Shown here: one piece after another, positions 34,984 to 46,617 of the stretch
Layout of the letters: every line of letters begins with the position of its first letter
Numbering within the stretch: position 1 is the stretch's first letter
Source of the DNA: Gari tellinella
Lineage: Eukaryota > Mollusca > Bivalvia > Cardiida > Psammobiidae
DNA: 64,000 nt
NCBI GenBank assembly: GCA_922989275.2
Contig: OV277859.1
Coordinates: 36,561,501-36,625,500 of the forward strand
Direction of reading: 5' to 3'
The notes under the pieces: model-generated
The model's database searches: none
Told to the model about the DNA's origin: nothing
Seen by the model: the letters and a program-made list of their open reading frames with translations, nothing else
Position numbers and translations under genes: made by a program

Positions 34984-35203
34984 TTAACTCTTTGCATGCT
35001 GGGTAATTTTTTCGTCTGCAACAATTGTCGTCTGCTTTAAATTGTTCTAAAATTAGAATTTTTCAAAATTTCTTTTAAATTCAGGGTCAGAATGGCAAAC
35101 AGTTTGGATCCTGATGAGACGCCTAGTTACGCGGCGTCTCATCTGGATCCAAACTGTTTGCAAAGGTTATGATTGTGGCAGCTATATCCGCCACTAGAGT
35201 TAA
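34984..35203. mobile_element. Family C MITE, best copy
   Basis: TTAA, end CTCTTTGCATGCTGGGTAA, flank TTCGTCTGCAACAATTGTCG, palindrome arm CAAACAGTTTGGATCCTGAT with loop GACGCC...GGCGTC, right end CCACTAGAG and TTAA. Confidence 0.85.
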
Positions 35204-35547
35204 CTGAGGTTTAACAGTTGTTTACACAAGATGTCTGACAAAACAGGCTTGGCATTAATCTTTAAATGTAAAATAAAATACAAAAAAAGTTTGAAAAAAT
35301 TGACAGGCAGAAAGTTTTATGTTCCAGCAAGGGTCATTAACTAAGTTGATGATGTATGGATTCTACAGTAACTCAGATTGACTGGAAACAGTTCTTCAAT
35401 TGATGTTTTTTTCAAAGAAACATTTTTAAATCTGAATTCAGTTGAAATTGGATACCTTGAACTTACCTTTGTTGAACATAACACTGTATTTTAAAGTTAG
35501 AATGTGGCTAATTGCAGTGTTTTACTTTCAAAATACTATTATTCAAC

Positions 35548-35798
35548 TTAACCCATTCCCCCATAACTTAATTGTTTTCAGTTTTGAAGACATGTAGTTT
35601 TTAAAGCAGGCTAAAAGTAAAGCAGCGCCTTGAGGCGCATTCTGCTTTACTTTCAGCTAGCTTTAAGCCACCATCTGCTAGAATATAGAAACAAGTTTTT
35701 ATCATACATGTTCATAACTATATAAAATGGAACAATTTACCTCAGTGGAAAATTAAATTAAAAGCCTAAAAAGGTGTATTTATGGGGTAATGGGTTAA
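35548..35798. mobile_element. Family A copy, intact ends
   Basis: TTAA at 35548 and 35795; inverted orientation. Confidence 0.88.
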
Positions 35799-35997
35799 GA
35801 GAGCTATTGATTTGAGATGCCAAACCTCAGTTTCATATACCTGTAAGATGAACAAGAGGGAGTTTGAGTTATCAAGACTCAAGTGTTCACGAACAGTTTT
35901 ACTGTTCCATGATGTATGTATTGTATGGTCTTTTCACTTGTTTATATACAATGTTTGTTATGTAGTTTCCTCATTCCAGGGCTGCAATTTCTACGGA

Positions 35998-36639
35998 TTT
36001 TTAGCTCACCTGGCACGAAGTGCCAAGGTGAGCTTTTAGGATCTCTGGATGTCCGTCATCTGTCTGTCCGTCCGTCCACAATTGGTTGTGAACACTCTAG
36101 CGGCTACAAATTTCATCCGATCTTCATGAAACTTGATGACAATGTTTGTCTTGATGAAATCTAGGCCAAGTTCGAATGTGGGTCATGTCGGGTCAAAAAC
36201 TAGGTCACTAGGTCAAATCATAGAAAAACCTTGTGAACACTCTAGAGGCTACAAATCTCATTGGATCTTGATGAAACTTGGTCAGAATGTTTGTTTAACT
36301 GATATCTAGGTCAAGTTTGAATATGGGTCATGTCTGGTCAAAAACTAGGTCACTAGGTCAAATCATAGAAAAACCTTGTGAACACTCTTGAGGCTACAAA
36401 TCACATTGGATCTTGATGAAATTTGGTCAGAATGTTTGTCGCATTGATATCTAGGTCAAGTTTGAATATGGGTCATGTCCGGTCAAAAACTAGGTCGCTA
36501 GGTCAAATCATTGGAAAATCTTGTTTACACTCTATAGGTTGATTGTGGGTATACATGTCCAGTCATAATCTAGGTCACTATAGGTCAAGTTTGCCATGGT
36601 GTACCAGGTGAGCGATTTAGGGCCATAGTGGCCCTTGTT
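35998..36639 (+). mobile_element. H element (TAGCTCACCTGG type) with three ~145-bp monomers
   Basis: 5' TTTTTAGCTCACCTGG with hairpin GGCACGAAGTGCC; 3' CCAGGTGAGC, hairpin GGGCCATAGTGGCCC, then TTGTT. Monomers carry AGGTCA-ct-AGGTCA direct repeats, and near the 3' end an AGGTCA-ctat-AGGTCA. It sits in a G remnant (CAGGGCTGCAATTTCT at 35978). Confidence 0.88.
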
Positions 36640-36949
36640 CAGAATGCCTCCCTTTCCATTGAAAAAATCGTAAACTTTGGACAATTAAAAGTACTCGAAA
36701 AACAATTATTGCAACCAATGTCTCTCCATGCAAAATCCTATACACCTTGCTTTATTTTCTGTTGTTCCATATTTCTTTGATATTGCTTTCTAGACCTATA
36801 TAAGGTGAGAATGTTGTCTGGTATATCCTTGTTAAACAACAGACTAAACTTTTTTCTCTCAGTATATTAAGGGCTTCTTTCACATACAGATCAATAGACA
36901 ACACATTTAGAAACTGTCACTGACTCAATTATGTAACAGCTGTAAATTT

Positions 36950-37580
36950 TTGTGCAAGAATCTTCATTTTGCCACCTACTGTGTAACTTAAAACTACAGG
37001 ATTTGCATCTAACTGAGATGCAGAGTGACTGTTTGCAAAGATACCCCTGTAAAATAACCAGGTTGACCTTAAAATGACCATGTATAAACCATTGACAACC
37101 ATGTTTCATGCTGTGTTTTATTGCCACCCCCTCCTGGTTACCATTATTGACCATGTTCTTTTGAAGACCATAACTAATCTTGTCCTATGGCTTTGAAATA
37201 GTCAATGGTCAAACTTCATCCATAGGCTACATGGTTTACTGCTGCCCTTGTACCAAGGTCAACAGTTACTGTTACTGTTGACCATGAATCATGGTCAGAC
37301 AAAGACTCTTGGTTGTGAATGGTAGTCAGTCACTGACAAAACATAAAGTGTACGCTGTAGTGTAGCTTCCTTAACTGCTTAGAAATTTTAAAGTAAGAAA
37401 CAGACACTATTTGTGCAATGCAAAAATCATTAAAAATGTGTTTTAACTGTGTAAGATTGACATAGTTTCATGTTCTGGAAAACATGGTCATTTACCAAAG
37501 TCAATTATGGTCATGATAGAACAGAGACAAACAAACAACAAAAGACAACCATGTTTGGCCATGTTTAACATTGGTATCTC
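36950..37580. repeat. Degenerate AACCATGGTT word arrays, probable decayed I element
   Basis: Dispersed ACCATG / CATGGT words (37060-37310, 37490-37580), as in I element 2, without recognisable ends or core. Confidence 0.45.
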
Positions 37581-37627
37581 GTCCCACTTTGGTGCTTTTG
37601 TCTGCAGAAGGAATTTAAGTGTTTTAA

Positions 37628-37860
37628 GTTCCTTACCTATTTCTAGTTTGGAAGAAAGGTGACCACTTAAAGCAGACTGAAAGTAAAGAAGAATGCACCT
37701 TTGCTTAGGTACATTCTGCAGTACTTTCAACCTGCTTTAAGCTGCTATATGCTAAGATATAGAAATTATTTCATTTGGCCATTTATACTCATGACTGTGT
37801 AATGGGAAACTATTCAGTGAAGGTATAAACTAAAGGCGTTAAAATGGAGTAATGGGTTTA
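37628..37860. mobile_element. Family A copy, decayed
   Basis: Hairpin with mismatches; right end ATGGAGTAATGGGTTTA. Confidence 0.75.
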
Positions 37861-38127
37861 GTGCTATAAGATCATGGTCTACACCGTTTGTAGTGTTCCC
37901 TAGTCATGCAAGGCTATTCCATGATTTGATGTGTAGCATTATACATCATAATTATGTTTTGAAATATTACAGCTCTCCTTTGTTGTTATACAAGTTACAG
38001 AGAGCGCATGAAACACTAAATTTTGATAGGATTTCACATTACTTTGATCTGTTTTGTTTGATTTCCAGCAGAACCTCCAATTTGACTTTGTTCATGATTT
38101 GCATGGATAAGGGATACAGTAAAAATT

Positions 38128-38377
38128 GCATTACTCCATTATCCCAATGTCTTTTTACCCCTTTAATTCATTCCTCCACTGAAGAAAATAGTTTCAATTT
38201 ATACAGTCGTGAATATGTATCATAAGAATTTTTTTCTATATCCTAGTAGATAATAGCTTAAAGCAGGCTGAAAGTAAAGCAGAATGTGCCTCAAGGCACA
38301 TTCTGCTTTACTTTCAACCTGCTTTAAGTAGTTACCAATCTTCAATTCTAGAAAAAGGCTAAGGGGTAATGGGTTAA
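38128..38377. mobile_element. Family A copy, possibly inside an E copy
   Basis: Right TTAA at 38374; E-type sequence lies on both sides (TACAGTAAAAATTGCA left, ACAGATGACTGCTTACTGC right). Confidence 0.8.
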
Positions 38378-38526
38378 AAACAGATGACTGCTTACTGCAG
38401 GACACATTTTAGTAAAGCAAGAAGCTCCTTAAGGACCTATATATTCGCTTTACTTTTGTCATGCATTAAGCTTTTACACATGTCCTAGGGATCAATAAAT
38501 CTGCCTAACACGAGTTTGACTGTATT
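38378..38526. repeat. Family E, right part
   Basis: Core and ACACGAGTTTGACTGTATT end, following an A copy. Confidence 0.6.
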
Positions 38527-39289
38527 AGCCTTTAGAATATTCCACAGTTTTGTCAGAGTTATGCAGATTTTATGACTTTGTTATAGCTGTACAGACTTCA
38601 GAGGCTAAGGTCAACAGAGAGAAGTTTAGGTGATAAACCCATCACCAGCCTTTGAATGGCACACCAATTAGCAGAGGAAATACAATTAACTTTATATGAG
38701 AGACTTATAAAAAATTGGACATTTTAAAAACTGGAGTTTGTAATGTTGTATTTCTCAAAAGAAAGTTGTGAAATTTATAAACAATTTTCTTGGTTCCAAA
38801 CCATTTTGTTTTACTACCATACCCCATAAAATATTCTAGAGTTCTAAAGACAGGTGACTGCTTAATGCAGGACCTGTCACCTACCGAAAATGACTTGGCA
38901 GCCTCTTCAATTTCTTTTAACATTATAACTGCTAAATTTCCCTTAACCAACATATCAAATATTTTGCTCAGTGCGTAAGAGTTCCGTTTTCCCCGGGTTT
39001 TACTGTCTTAACTTCAATCACTGATTGTTTTGGGGTGAATCAAGCTGATGAATAAGATAAACAATAGCTAAATTCAATTATACTTCACATTTGATGGGAG
39101 ATACAGACGGCAACTCACCTTATATAGAGAGGCCATGACCCCTGCCCTATGATCTAAGATAATGAAATAATTAGTCTTCTGATTTCTCCCTTAGAAAGCT
39201 AAGTAGCTATTAGTCTGCAGGAATGGTATTCTGCTAATGATTAAAAAAAAAAAATTGATTTTTTTTAATTTTATTTTTTAAAGGATCCT
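38527..39289. other. Unique sequence with an A/E fragment
   Basis: CATACCCCATAAAATATTC and GACTGCTTAATGCAGGACC (38818-38878) are pieces of A and E. Confidence 0.4.
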
Positions 39290-39580
39290 GGTGTCAAACA
39301 GTTTGAATCCTGATTTGAATAGGTGGCTCAAACAGATCTCATCTGGACCCAGACTGTTTGCAGTAGTGAGAAGTTTTGTCCTCAGCAAGGCAAGAGCTAT
39401 ATAACCCTTTGAAAGCTAGTAAAAATGTCATCTGCCTGCTGAAATCGTGCAACTAATTAATACTGCAGTATTATACTTGGAATTTAGGGTTCAAACAGTT
39501 TGGATCTGAGTTACGCGACATCTGATCAGGATCAAAATTTTAATGGCAGTAACAGGTCAGACTTAGCACTCAAAGGGGTT
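39290..39580. repeat. Two decayed C copies
   Basis: Hairpins at about 39295-39362 and 39490-39545, shortly upstream of the candidate exon. Confidence 0.55.
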
Positions 39581-39620
39581 CAGTTATTGATTTCTAATAT
39601 TTGTTTGTCTTTCTTTTCAG

Positions 39621-39718
39621 AGCAATAATATTTTGGCCGGAACAGGAAGCGTGCATGGGATGTGAGCAATAATATTTTGGCCGGAACAGGAAGCGTGCAT
39701 GGGATGTGAAAGTTTACA
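39621..39718 (+). other. Candidate non-coding exon with a perfect 44-bp tandem duplication
   Basis: A strong pyrimidine tract and AG end at 39620 (CTTTCTTTTCAG) and a consensus donor GTGAGT begins at 39719. The 98-nt segment between is two identical 44-bp copies (39621-39664, 39665-39708) plus 10 nt. It has no useful coding frame. It could be an upstream leader exon of the receptor, 17.5 kb before the next exon, or belong to a non-coding or neighbouring transcript. Confidence 0.4.
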
Positions 39719-39818
39719 GTGAGTAAATTCTTTTCTTTTTACTACCTTAAAGCTCTATGTAAGAGTCTTGGAAACTTACAGAGACTTTGCAATGTTCGTT
39801 GCAAAATGCATACATGTG

Positions 39819-40031
39819 TACAGTAGAACCTCTCTATTACGACCACTAAATTGTGTCAAATATTAGTCGCTTAAGACAGGTGACTGCTTAAAGCAATGTG
39901 AAAGTGAAACAGAAAGCTCCTACAGGAGCTTTCTGTTTCACTTTCACATTGCTTTAAGCTAGCTGCAATCTGTCTTTTAATACAGACAATTTGCTTTCTT
40001 TTAGTGGTCGTAATAGAGAGGTTCTACTGTA
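39819..40031. mobile_element. Family D MITE, intact reference copy
   Basis: Ends TACAGTAGAACCTCTCTATT and the complement, TA on both sides. Core palindrome arm ACAGGTGACTGCTTAAAGC with loop AAAGCTCCTACAGGAGCTTT. Ends and TA duplication fit Tc1/mariner (pogo-like) MITEs. Begins 100 bp after the candidate exon. Confidence 0.88.
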
Positions 40032-40220
40032 GTTTCTTGTAGAAATTTGTGAGTTTTGTTATGGATGTGTGAGGTAGGGGTTGATTGATTGATGTGACAT
40101 TTTGCATGCACATACATGTACTTTACTAGTGAATCTCATTAGCAGATTGCAACAATGCGATTATATTAGGCTACAGCAAAGACGAATACAACCTCCATGA
40201 CAAGGATGCATGGTCATTAG

Positions 40221-40476
40221 TTAACCCATTCCCCAATAAATACGCCTTTTTACACATTTAACTTATTCCGCCACTGAAGAAAATAGTTCCACTGACTAAA
40301 TAGAGTTATGAATGTGCACCATAAGAAATATTCTCTATATTTAAGTAGATGGTAACTTAAAGCAGGCTGAAAGTAAAGCAGAATGCCCCTTAAGGCACAT
40401 TCTGCTTTACTTTCAACCTGCTTTAAATAGTCAACTATCTTCAAAATTAGAAACAGGCTATGGGGTAATTGGTTAA
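40221..40476. mobile_element. Family A copy, intact
   Basis: TTAA at 40221 and 40473. Confidence 0.9.
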
Positions 40477-40570
40477 GGTGGGTGGGGTGAATTTCAGCCC
40501 CACTCACCTCTATAGGAGTCTCGGAGAGGATTATAGTTTTGTTAATATTCTGTTATAAAAAAATTTGCCT

Positions 40571-40826
40571 TTAACCCATTATCTCATAGCTTGTTTCTAA
40601 ATTTGAAAACAGGTGACTACTTAAAGCAAGTTGAAAGTAAAGTAGAATGCACTTTAAGGCGCATTCTGCTTTACTTTCAGCCTGCTTTAAGCTATCATCT
40701 GCTAGTATATAGAAAATATTTCTTATAATACATAATTATTCACGACACTTTGCAATGGAACTATTTTCTTCAGTGATGAAACAAATTAAAGGCGTAAAAA
40801 GGCGTATTTATGGGATAACAGGTTAA
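40571..40826. mobile_element. Family A copy, intact
   Basis: TTAA at 40571 and 40823; opposite orientation to the copy 95 bp upstream. Confidence 0.9.
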
Positions 40827-40892
40827 GTTTTGAGAAACAGTTAGGGGAATTCATCCTATCCATCCTATATCCTTATTTTGACATTTACTTCA

Positions 40893-41025
40893 GCCGAATA
40901 TGTTTTAAGTATAGCAAACAGTGCAGACCCTGATCAGAGGGCTCCTGAAGGAGCCCTCTGATCTGAGTCTGCACTGTTTGCTAAAGAATGGATATCTCAT
41001 GACCGTAGCTCTACAAGGGTTAAAT
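40893..41025. repeat. Family B palindrome
   Basis: GCAAACAGTGCAGACCCTGA arm; near-perfect hairpin, weak flanks. Confidence 0.7.
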
Positions 41026-41622
41026 GGCTCGAGTTTAATCACGTTTTATAGACGTCAACGACTGTTCATACATAAATGATTAAGTAAGCCTAAAACACTT
41101 CCAAGAAGCAATAAGATATTGGAGCAGTTTTAATATACCGTAGGGCAACCTGATGCCTCCATTATCTGTCAGCCATTTTTAGTATGTTCTTGAAGACTAC
41201 ATTGCTGAAATTTCAAACAGCTAGACTCTCCCGTTTTCCGATAAAATGTCCTGAGCTTAGTTATGTTGCTGAGTTTACTGACATTGTGTCCTCAGAAAAA
41301 TTGAAATCAGGACAAGCACTGTAGATGTCAACCCAGTTCAGGAGCCTTCTTATCTGGGTCTGCATTGTTTGTAAATGATATAAGTCTGTACACAGTAGGA
41401 CTAAAATAAAGGACCAAGTTAAAGTCTACCTTCAGCCCGAATGACGGGTCCACCGACTGTACATTAATTCCCCTAATTATTGAGCCATCTTATTTACAAT
41501 ATTGAGCACAGTACTAACATATGACACATGTGCAGCCACTGTACATGCTCAGACCCTTCACAGGTACCAATTTTAGCACCTGGGTGGAGAGGAGTAATTT
41601 GCCATGCACACCTTGCTCAAGA

Positions 41623-42053
41623 ACCGGACATGACTTACATTTGATATTGAACTAGATTTCATCAAGACAAACATTATCATTAAGTTTCATGAAGATCCAA
41701 TGAATTTTGTAGCTGCTAGAGTGTTAACTCTTTGAACCCTAGTCCCGCATATAGGCGTGGTTTTCAAACAGTGTATATGTGAATAGAACACATGTCCTAT
41801 GCAAACAGTGAAGACCCAGATCAGAGGGCTCCGAAAGGAGCCCTCTGATTAGGGTCTTCACTGTTTGTCATAATGCCTAACATTGACAAAAACAACCCTT
41901 AAAAGTCTAAAATGGACTAGACTAAAATGGAAACTGGAATTGTCCATTTAAAGTTTCAGGGAGGAAAGAGTTAAGGAACAATTGTGGACAGACAATGGAC
42001 ATCCAGTGAGCCTAATAGCTCACCTTGGCACTCAGAGCCAGATGAGCTAAAAA
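41623..42053 (-). mobile_element. H element fragment (TAGCTCATCTGG type), minus strand, split by a B MITE
   Basis: Read on the minus strand from 42053 it has the 5' hairpin start and GGATGTCCATTGTCTGTCC of the 35998/57708 type, continues after the B insertion into the CACTCTAGCAGCTAC monomer, and is truncated at 41623 in the first monomer. Confidence 0.75.
41724..41974. mobile_element. Family B MITE inserted in an H element
   Basis: Best-defined B copy: TTAA at 41724-41727 and 41971-41974, ends CTCTTTGAACCCTAG and TTTCAGGGAGGAAAGAG, central palindrome with arm CAAACAGTGAAGACCCAGAT and loop GGGCTCCGAAAGGAGCCC. H sequence continues across it, showing a TTAA target duplicated on insertion. Confidence 0.9.
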
Positions 42054-42366
42054 GGGTCAATATACACAAATAGCAGAATGTTTTAAAAGTTTGCCAAGAA
42101 AAGAATAGATATGTAATGTAAAATACACTCCCAATATTGGATTTTAATTGAATCTGTGACACTATCTTCTTGCGTAACATGAACTATAAGTGTTAGCAAA
42201 AATTACTATCAGGAGAGAAGAATCTGGAGAGAGTTATTGAGGCATGCAAAAAACAGCCTGCAAGATAGCTGATTTCCCATGTAAATTAAATGGAGGGATG
42301 GTTTTATGAGAAAAAGATGCAGAGACAAATTTAGTCATTCCTGGGAGTTAGAAATTCAACAGATTG

Positions 42367-43962
42367 TTTTTAGCTCACCTGGCATGTAGTGCCAAGGTGA
42401 GCTATTTTGATCGTTCTCTGTCCGTCGTCGTTCGTTCGTCCGTCCGTCCGTTCGTTCGCGCCACTAAAGTGGGTTAAAGGGCCAGATAACGGTAAACATA
42501 ACAAAAGAAGACAATAGAGTTCATTCCGTAACAATACACTAAGGGGGCGTGGCCCGTTATTCGAACAAAAGAAAATAACAAAAGAAAGGGCCCTCTAACC
42601 CAATTTGGTGGCACGTCCGTCCTTCCGTCCGTCCGTTCGTCAGTTCGTCGTCAACAATTTCTTTTAAACGACATCTTCTCCGAAACTACTTGATAGATTT
42701 TTCCCAAACTTGGCCTGAATGATCCTTATATGGTCCTCTTTCAGAGTTGTTCAAACATTTCCGGTCCATTGCATATCTAGGTCACAGGAGCTAAAAATAG
42801 ATTTTTTCAATGAAAACTTAAAAAATCTTCTTGTCTGAAACCACAGTACCCTGAGCTTAGATATTTGGCACAAAGCATCGTCTTCAGGTCTTCTATCAAG
42901 AATGTTCAAATTATGCCCCATGGGGTCAAAAATGACCCCGCCCTGGGGGCCTTAAATTTACATAGATTTATATAGTGAAATCTTCAAACATCTTTTTCTC
43001 TTAAACTAATATGGCCAGAGCTTTGATATTTGGCATGGTGACTCTTCTAGAAGCCCTGAACCAATATTGTAAATATGGTTCTGGTCCGTTGCATTTCTAG
43101 GTCACAGGAGCTAAAAAAAGATTTTTTCAATAAAACTTAAAAAATCTTCTTGTCTGAAACCACAGTACCGTGAGCTTAGATATTTGGCATAAAGCATCGT
43201 CTACAGGTCCTCTATCAAGATTGTTCAAATTATGCCCCTGGGGTAAAAAATGACCCCGCCCTGGGGGGTCATAATTTTACATAGAGTTACAAGTATATAG
43301 TGAAATCTTCAAACATCTTTATCTCTGAAACTAATATGGCCAGAGCTTTGATATTTGGCATTGTGACACTTCTAGAAGCCCTTAACCAATAATGTAAATA
43401 TGGTTCTGGTCTGTTGCATATGTAGGTCACAGGAGCCAAAAATAGATATTTTCAATGAAAACTTGAATAATCTTCTTGTCTGAAACCACAGTACCGTTAA
43501 CTTAGATATTTGGCATAAAGCATCATCTACAGGTCCTCTATAAAGAATGTTCAAATTATGCCCCTTTGGTAAAAACTGCCAAGGCCCTATAGGGGTCGCA
43601 GTTTTACATAGAGCTATATAGTGAAATATTCTTCTCTGAAACTATTATGGCAAGAGCTTTGATATTTAGCATTATGAAGTGACACTTTTAGATGTTCTTT
43701 ACCAATATTGCTGAAATGGTTCGGGTCTTTTTGCATATCTGGGTCACATTAGCTAAAAATAGATTTTTTTCAATGAAGTCTTCCTGTCTGAAACCACCCA
43801 TGTACAAAATATTTGACAGAACACTAATAATTTTCAAGTTCATCAGCAAGATGTTTGAAATTATGTCTCTGGGGTAAAAAATGATCCCACCCCAGGGGTC
43901 ATGTGAAATTTATGTTGGTTTTTCCAGGTGAGCGATATTTAGGCCCGCATGGGCCTCTTGTT
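42367..43962 (+). mobile_element. H element (TAGCTCACCTGGCATG type) with ~320-bp monomers
   Basis: 5' hairpin GGCATGTAGTGCC; 3' CCAGGTGAGC, hairpin AGGCCCGCATGGGCCT, then CTTGTT. About four monomers share GGTCACAGGAGCTAAAAA and AATATGGCCAGAGCTTTGAT with the 19137 element, although the hairpins differ. A small MITE interrupts it at 42460-42615. Confidence 0.85.
42460..42615. mobile_element. Small MITE nested in an H element
   Basis: Ends GCCACTAAAGTGGGTTA and TAACCCAATTTGGTGGC form an imperfect inverted repeat of about 24 bp. It interrupts the CGTTCGTTCG/CGTCCGTCCG stretch just after the H 5' hairpin. No other copy in the window. Confidence 0.6.
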
Positions 43963-44257
43963 GTGTTTAATCTTGGACATTTGAATTATTTCACCATCTT
44001 AGAATTTGTCTCCAAAAACTTATATAAATTGACAATTCTCTTTATTTTAAGAAGCAATTAATGATGTAGATGGCAAAAAAAACCTGATGAGAGAAATTTA
44101 AAATATTATATTGTCTGGAGTTGTGATAATTTTTTGTTTTCAATGACTATAAATCATCTTGCTTTTTGCGAGAGCAGATGTGATGTTGGTATAACCCTTC
44201 TGCTACTATAAGTTATAACTGATACTCAGCAAACATGTTGATTGAGACTTTTAACAA

Positions 44258-44322
44258 CAGTGTACACCCAGATCAGACAGCTCCTACAGGAGCTGTCTGA
44301 TCTGGGTCTACACTGTTTTCTT
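44258..44322. repeat. B-type palindrome
   Basis: AACAGTGTACACCCAGATCA arm, loop CAGCTCCTACAGGAGCTG; no clear ends. Confidence 0.65.
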
Positions 44323-44587
44323 AAAGGAGATGTATGACAGTAGTCTTGACTCTTTCCTGGTGAAAAGTTTTTTATTTTATTTGCTGATGTGACAGTTAAG
44401 GTGAAACTGATGTTCATAGTGGGCAGAGTTATATAAATGAATTATATATACCGGTAGCTGGAGAAAGGTTGAAATGACCCAGGTTTTTTTTATGGATTCA
44501 ATAGTGCCCTTTTATATTATGATCTTTTAAAAGAAGACTTATTGGTGGTGAATTAAGACAGACAGCAGATTAAAGCAGGATGGAACA

Positions 44588-44740
44588 TAACCCATTACCC
44601 CATAAATACACCTTTTACACCTATACATTTTTCCTCCACTGAAGAAAATAGTTCATTTTTATACAGTGCTGATTATATAATTATTATCAGCAATATTTTC
44701 TATATCCTAGCAGATAATATTCTGCTTTACTTTCAGACTG
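44588..44740. mobile_element. Family A, left part
   Basis: Left flank complete; palindrome reduced to one arm (ATTCTGCTTTACTTTCAGAC). Confidence 0.7.
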
Positions 44741-44893
44741 AATTAAATCACTGTTCAATTCATTAGGAATAGTAAAATCATATAGGACATAAGTATAAGT
44801 GGAGGAAGGAAAGTCAAAAGCTTGTGTAGGCTTGTTCTGCTTTAATTCTGTAACGAATGCAAGCTACCACCATTAAGTTTAGACTGTCCTCAA

Positions 44894-45121
44894 TTAGCCC
44901 ATTTGTGCCCACGCTCCCATATATGGGACATAGGCAAACAGTGTAGACTCTGATCAGACGCCGCATTATGCGGTGTCTGATCAGTCTACACTATTTGCTG
45001 ATAGGAATTTCAATATAAAACAAAATGAAATTGAAAATTATGACCAGGCATCCCATTGATAAAAAAATGGACTAATCCAATATATAAACATGGAAGAATC
45101 TACTGGGCGTAAATGGGTTAA
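44894..45121. mobile_element. Family J MITE: B-type stem with C-type loop
   Basis: Ends TTAGCCCATTTGTGCCCA and TGGGCGTAAATGGGTTAA. Core arm CAAACAGTGTAGACTCTGAT is B-like, loop ACGCCGCATTATGCGGTGT is C-like. A 24-bp direct repeat lies at both sides (44873 and 45118). Confidence 0.8.
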
Positions 45122-45524
45122 GTTTAGACTGCCCTCAATTAAATGATTGTGATCATGATACAATTACCAGTAACAATGGTCTTCAGACTGTTTGTGTATC
45201 TGTTAAAAGGGTAAAGCTTAATTATAATAGTATTGAGCATAAGTAAAAATCTAGTGTATTGCATTATTTAGTATTCATGATTGCATAATTAAGTGCAGCT
45301 AAATTAAGTCTGTTAAACAAATAGGTGTATAGTTGTGTTTGATCTTCTGTCATATGTATGTAATACATTGCTTATAAGCTTAAGGATTTTGTTTTGTTCG
45401 ACTTGGAAATTTGCAACAAGACAGTTATGAAAAGTCAAAGATGTGTTGTTCAATGGTGCTGCACAGTGCAGCCTATGATGCTTTAAAGAAGCATCTAAGT
45501 TTATAAAGATAATTATGTGACTGT

Positions 45525-45775
45525 TTAACTCTTTCCTCCCTGAAACTTTAAATGGACAATTCCAGTTTCCATTTTATTCTAGTCCATTTCTGACTTTTAA
45601 GGGTTGTTTTTGTGAATGTTTGGCATTGTGACAAATAGTGAAGACCCTGATCAGAGGGCTCCGAAAGGAGCCCTCTGATCAGGGTCTTCACTGTTTGCAT
45701 AGGACAAGTGTACTATTCACATGTACACTGTTTGAAAAGCACGCCTATATGCGGGACCAGGGTTCAAAGAGTTAA
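45525..45775. mobile_element. Family B copy, intact
   Basis: TTAA at 45525 and 45772; inverted orientation. Confidence 0.9.
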
Positions 45776-46373
45776 TTAATAATGCAGAACAAAAGTCACA
45801 AACTCCTAAATGTGCTTTCTGCTTTTCTTTTGTCCGATATAGAGCTTACTATGTTCCGATATTGCGATTGCTATTATCCACAAGTTTAGACTGGCTAATA
45901 TCTCCTGTTGAATGATCAATTCACACTGATCTGATTGTTTTCTTATCTGCAAATGTGTAAACTTATTGAGCGTAAGTGAAATTTATATACCTATTTGTTA
46001 GTATTCATCATTGTGTAATTAAGTGTTGTAAAATCTACCTAGAGGGTCCAAGTCCCTTAGACAAACAGGTATCTAGGTGGTGTTTGATCTGCTGTTATGG
46101 TCACTTTCCTCTATAACAATAGGCTGCTCTAGAGTAAACATAGGATATGGGTGCAACTTGCCGCTGTTATTGTTTAGTCATTGCGCAATAAAAATTGATT
46201 GTACTAGCAAACCTTGCTTAAAACCTGTCCTAAAATAATATTGATATTAGCCGTCAAAGTGGGTGAACTTCCTGGCTTACATGATCATTTTATGGGGGTA
46301 GGATAATAAATAGGGTGGGGTTGGGCTGACACAAATTTCGAAAAATCCTGAGGGTTTTAACAATTGTTTATTG
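45776..46373. other. No clear feature
   Basis: One E-type arm (AACTCCTAAATGTGCTTTCT, about 45807); the remainder is unique. Confidence 0.4.
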
Positions 46374-46588
46374 TACAGTCAAACCTATATTAGATGAGCA
46401 TTTACTGAAAACTTGTAGAGATCATTCTGAATACAGGCAGTAGCTTAATGCAGTATAAAAGTAATGCAGAAAGCTCCTTTGGGAGCTTTCTGCATTACTT
46501 TTATACTTCTTTAAGATGCATTGTGTTTTATACACTGCCCAATAATGCATCATCTTCTGAGTGGTCAGTTTATACAGGTTTTACAGTA
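46374..46588. mobile_element. Family E MITE, reference copy
   Basis: End TACAGTCAAACCTATATTAG; right end TACAGGTTTTACAGTA; core arm TAGCTTAATGCAGTATAAAA and loop AAAGCTCCTTTGGGAGCTTT. Tc1/mariner-like ends. Confidence 0.75.
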
Positions 46589-46617
46589 CGTGTTGTCCTT
46601 CACAGTTTATGGAGAGA

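Noticed and set aside
37893..38225. 110-codon open frame
   Set aside because: Ends inside an A MITE; composition like surrounding intergenic DNA; no recognisable domain.
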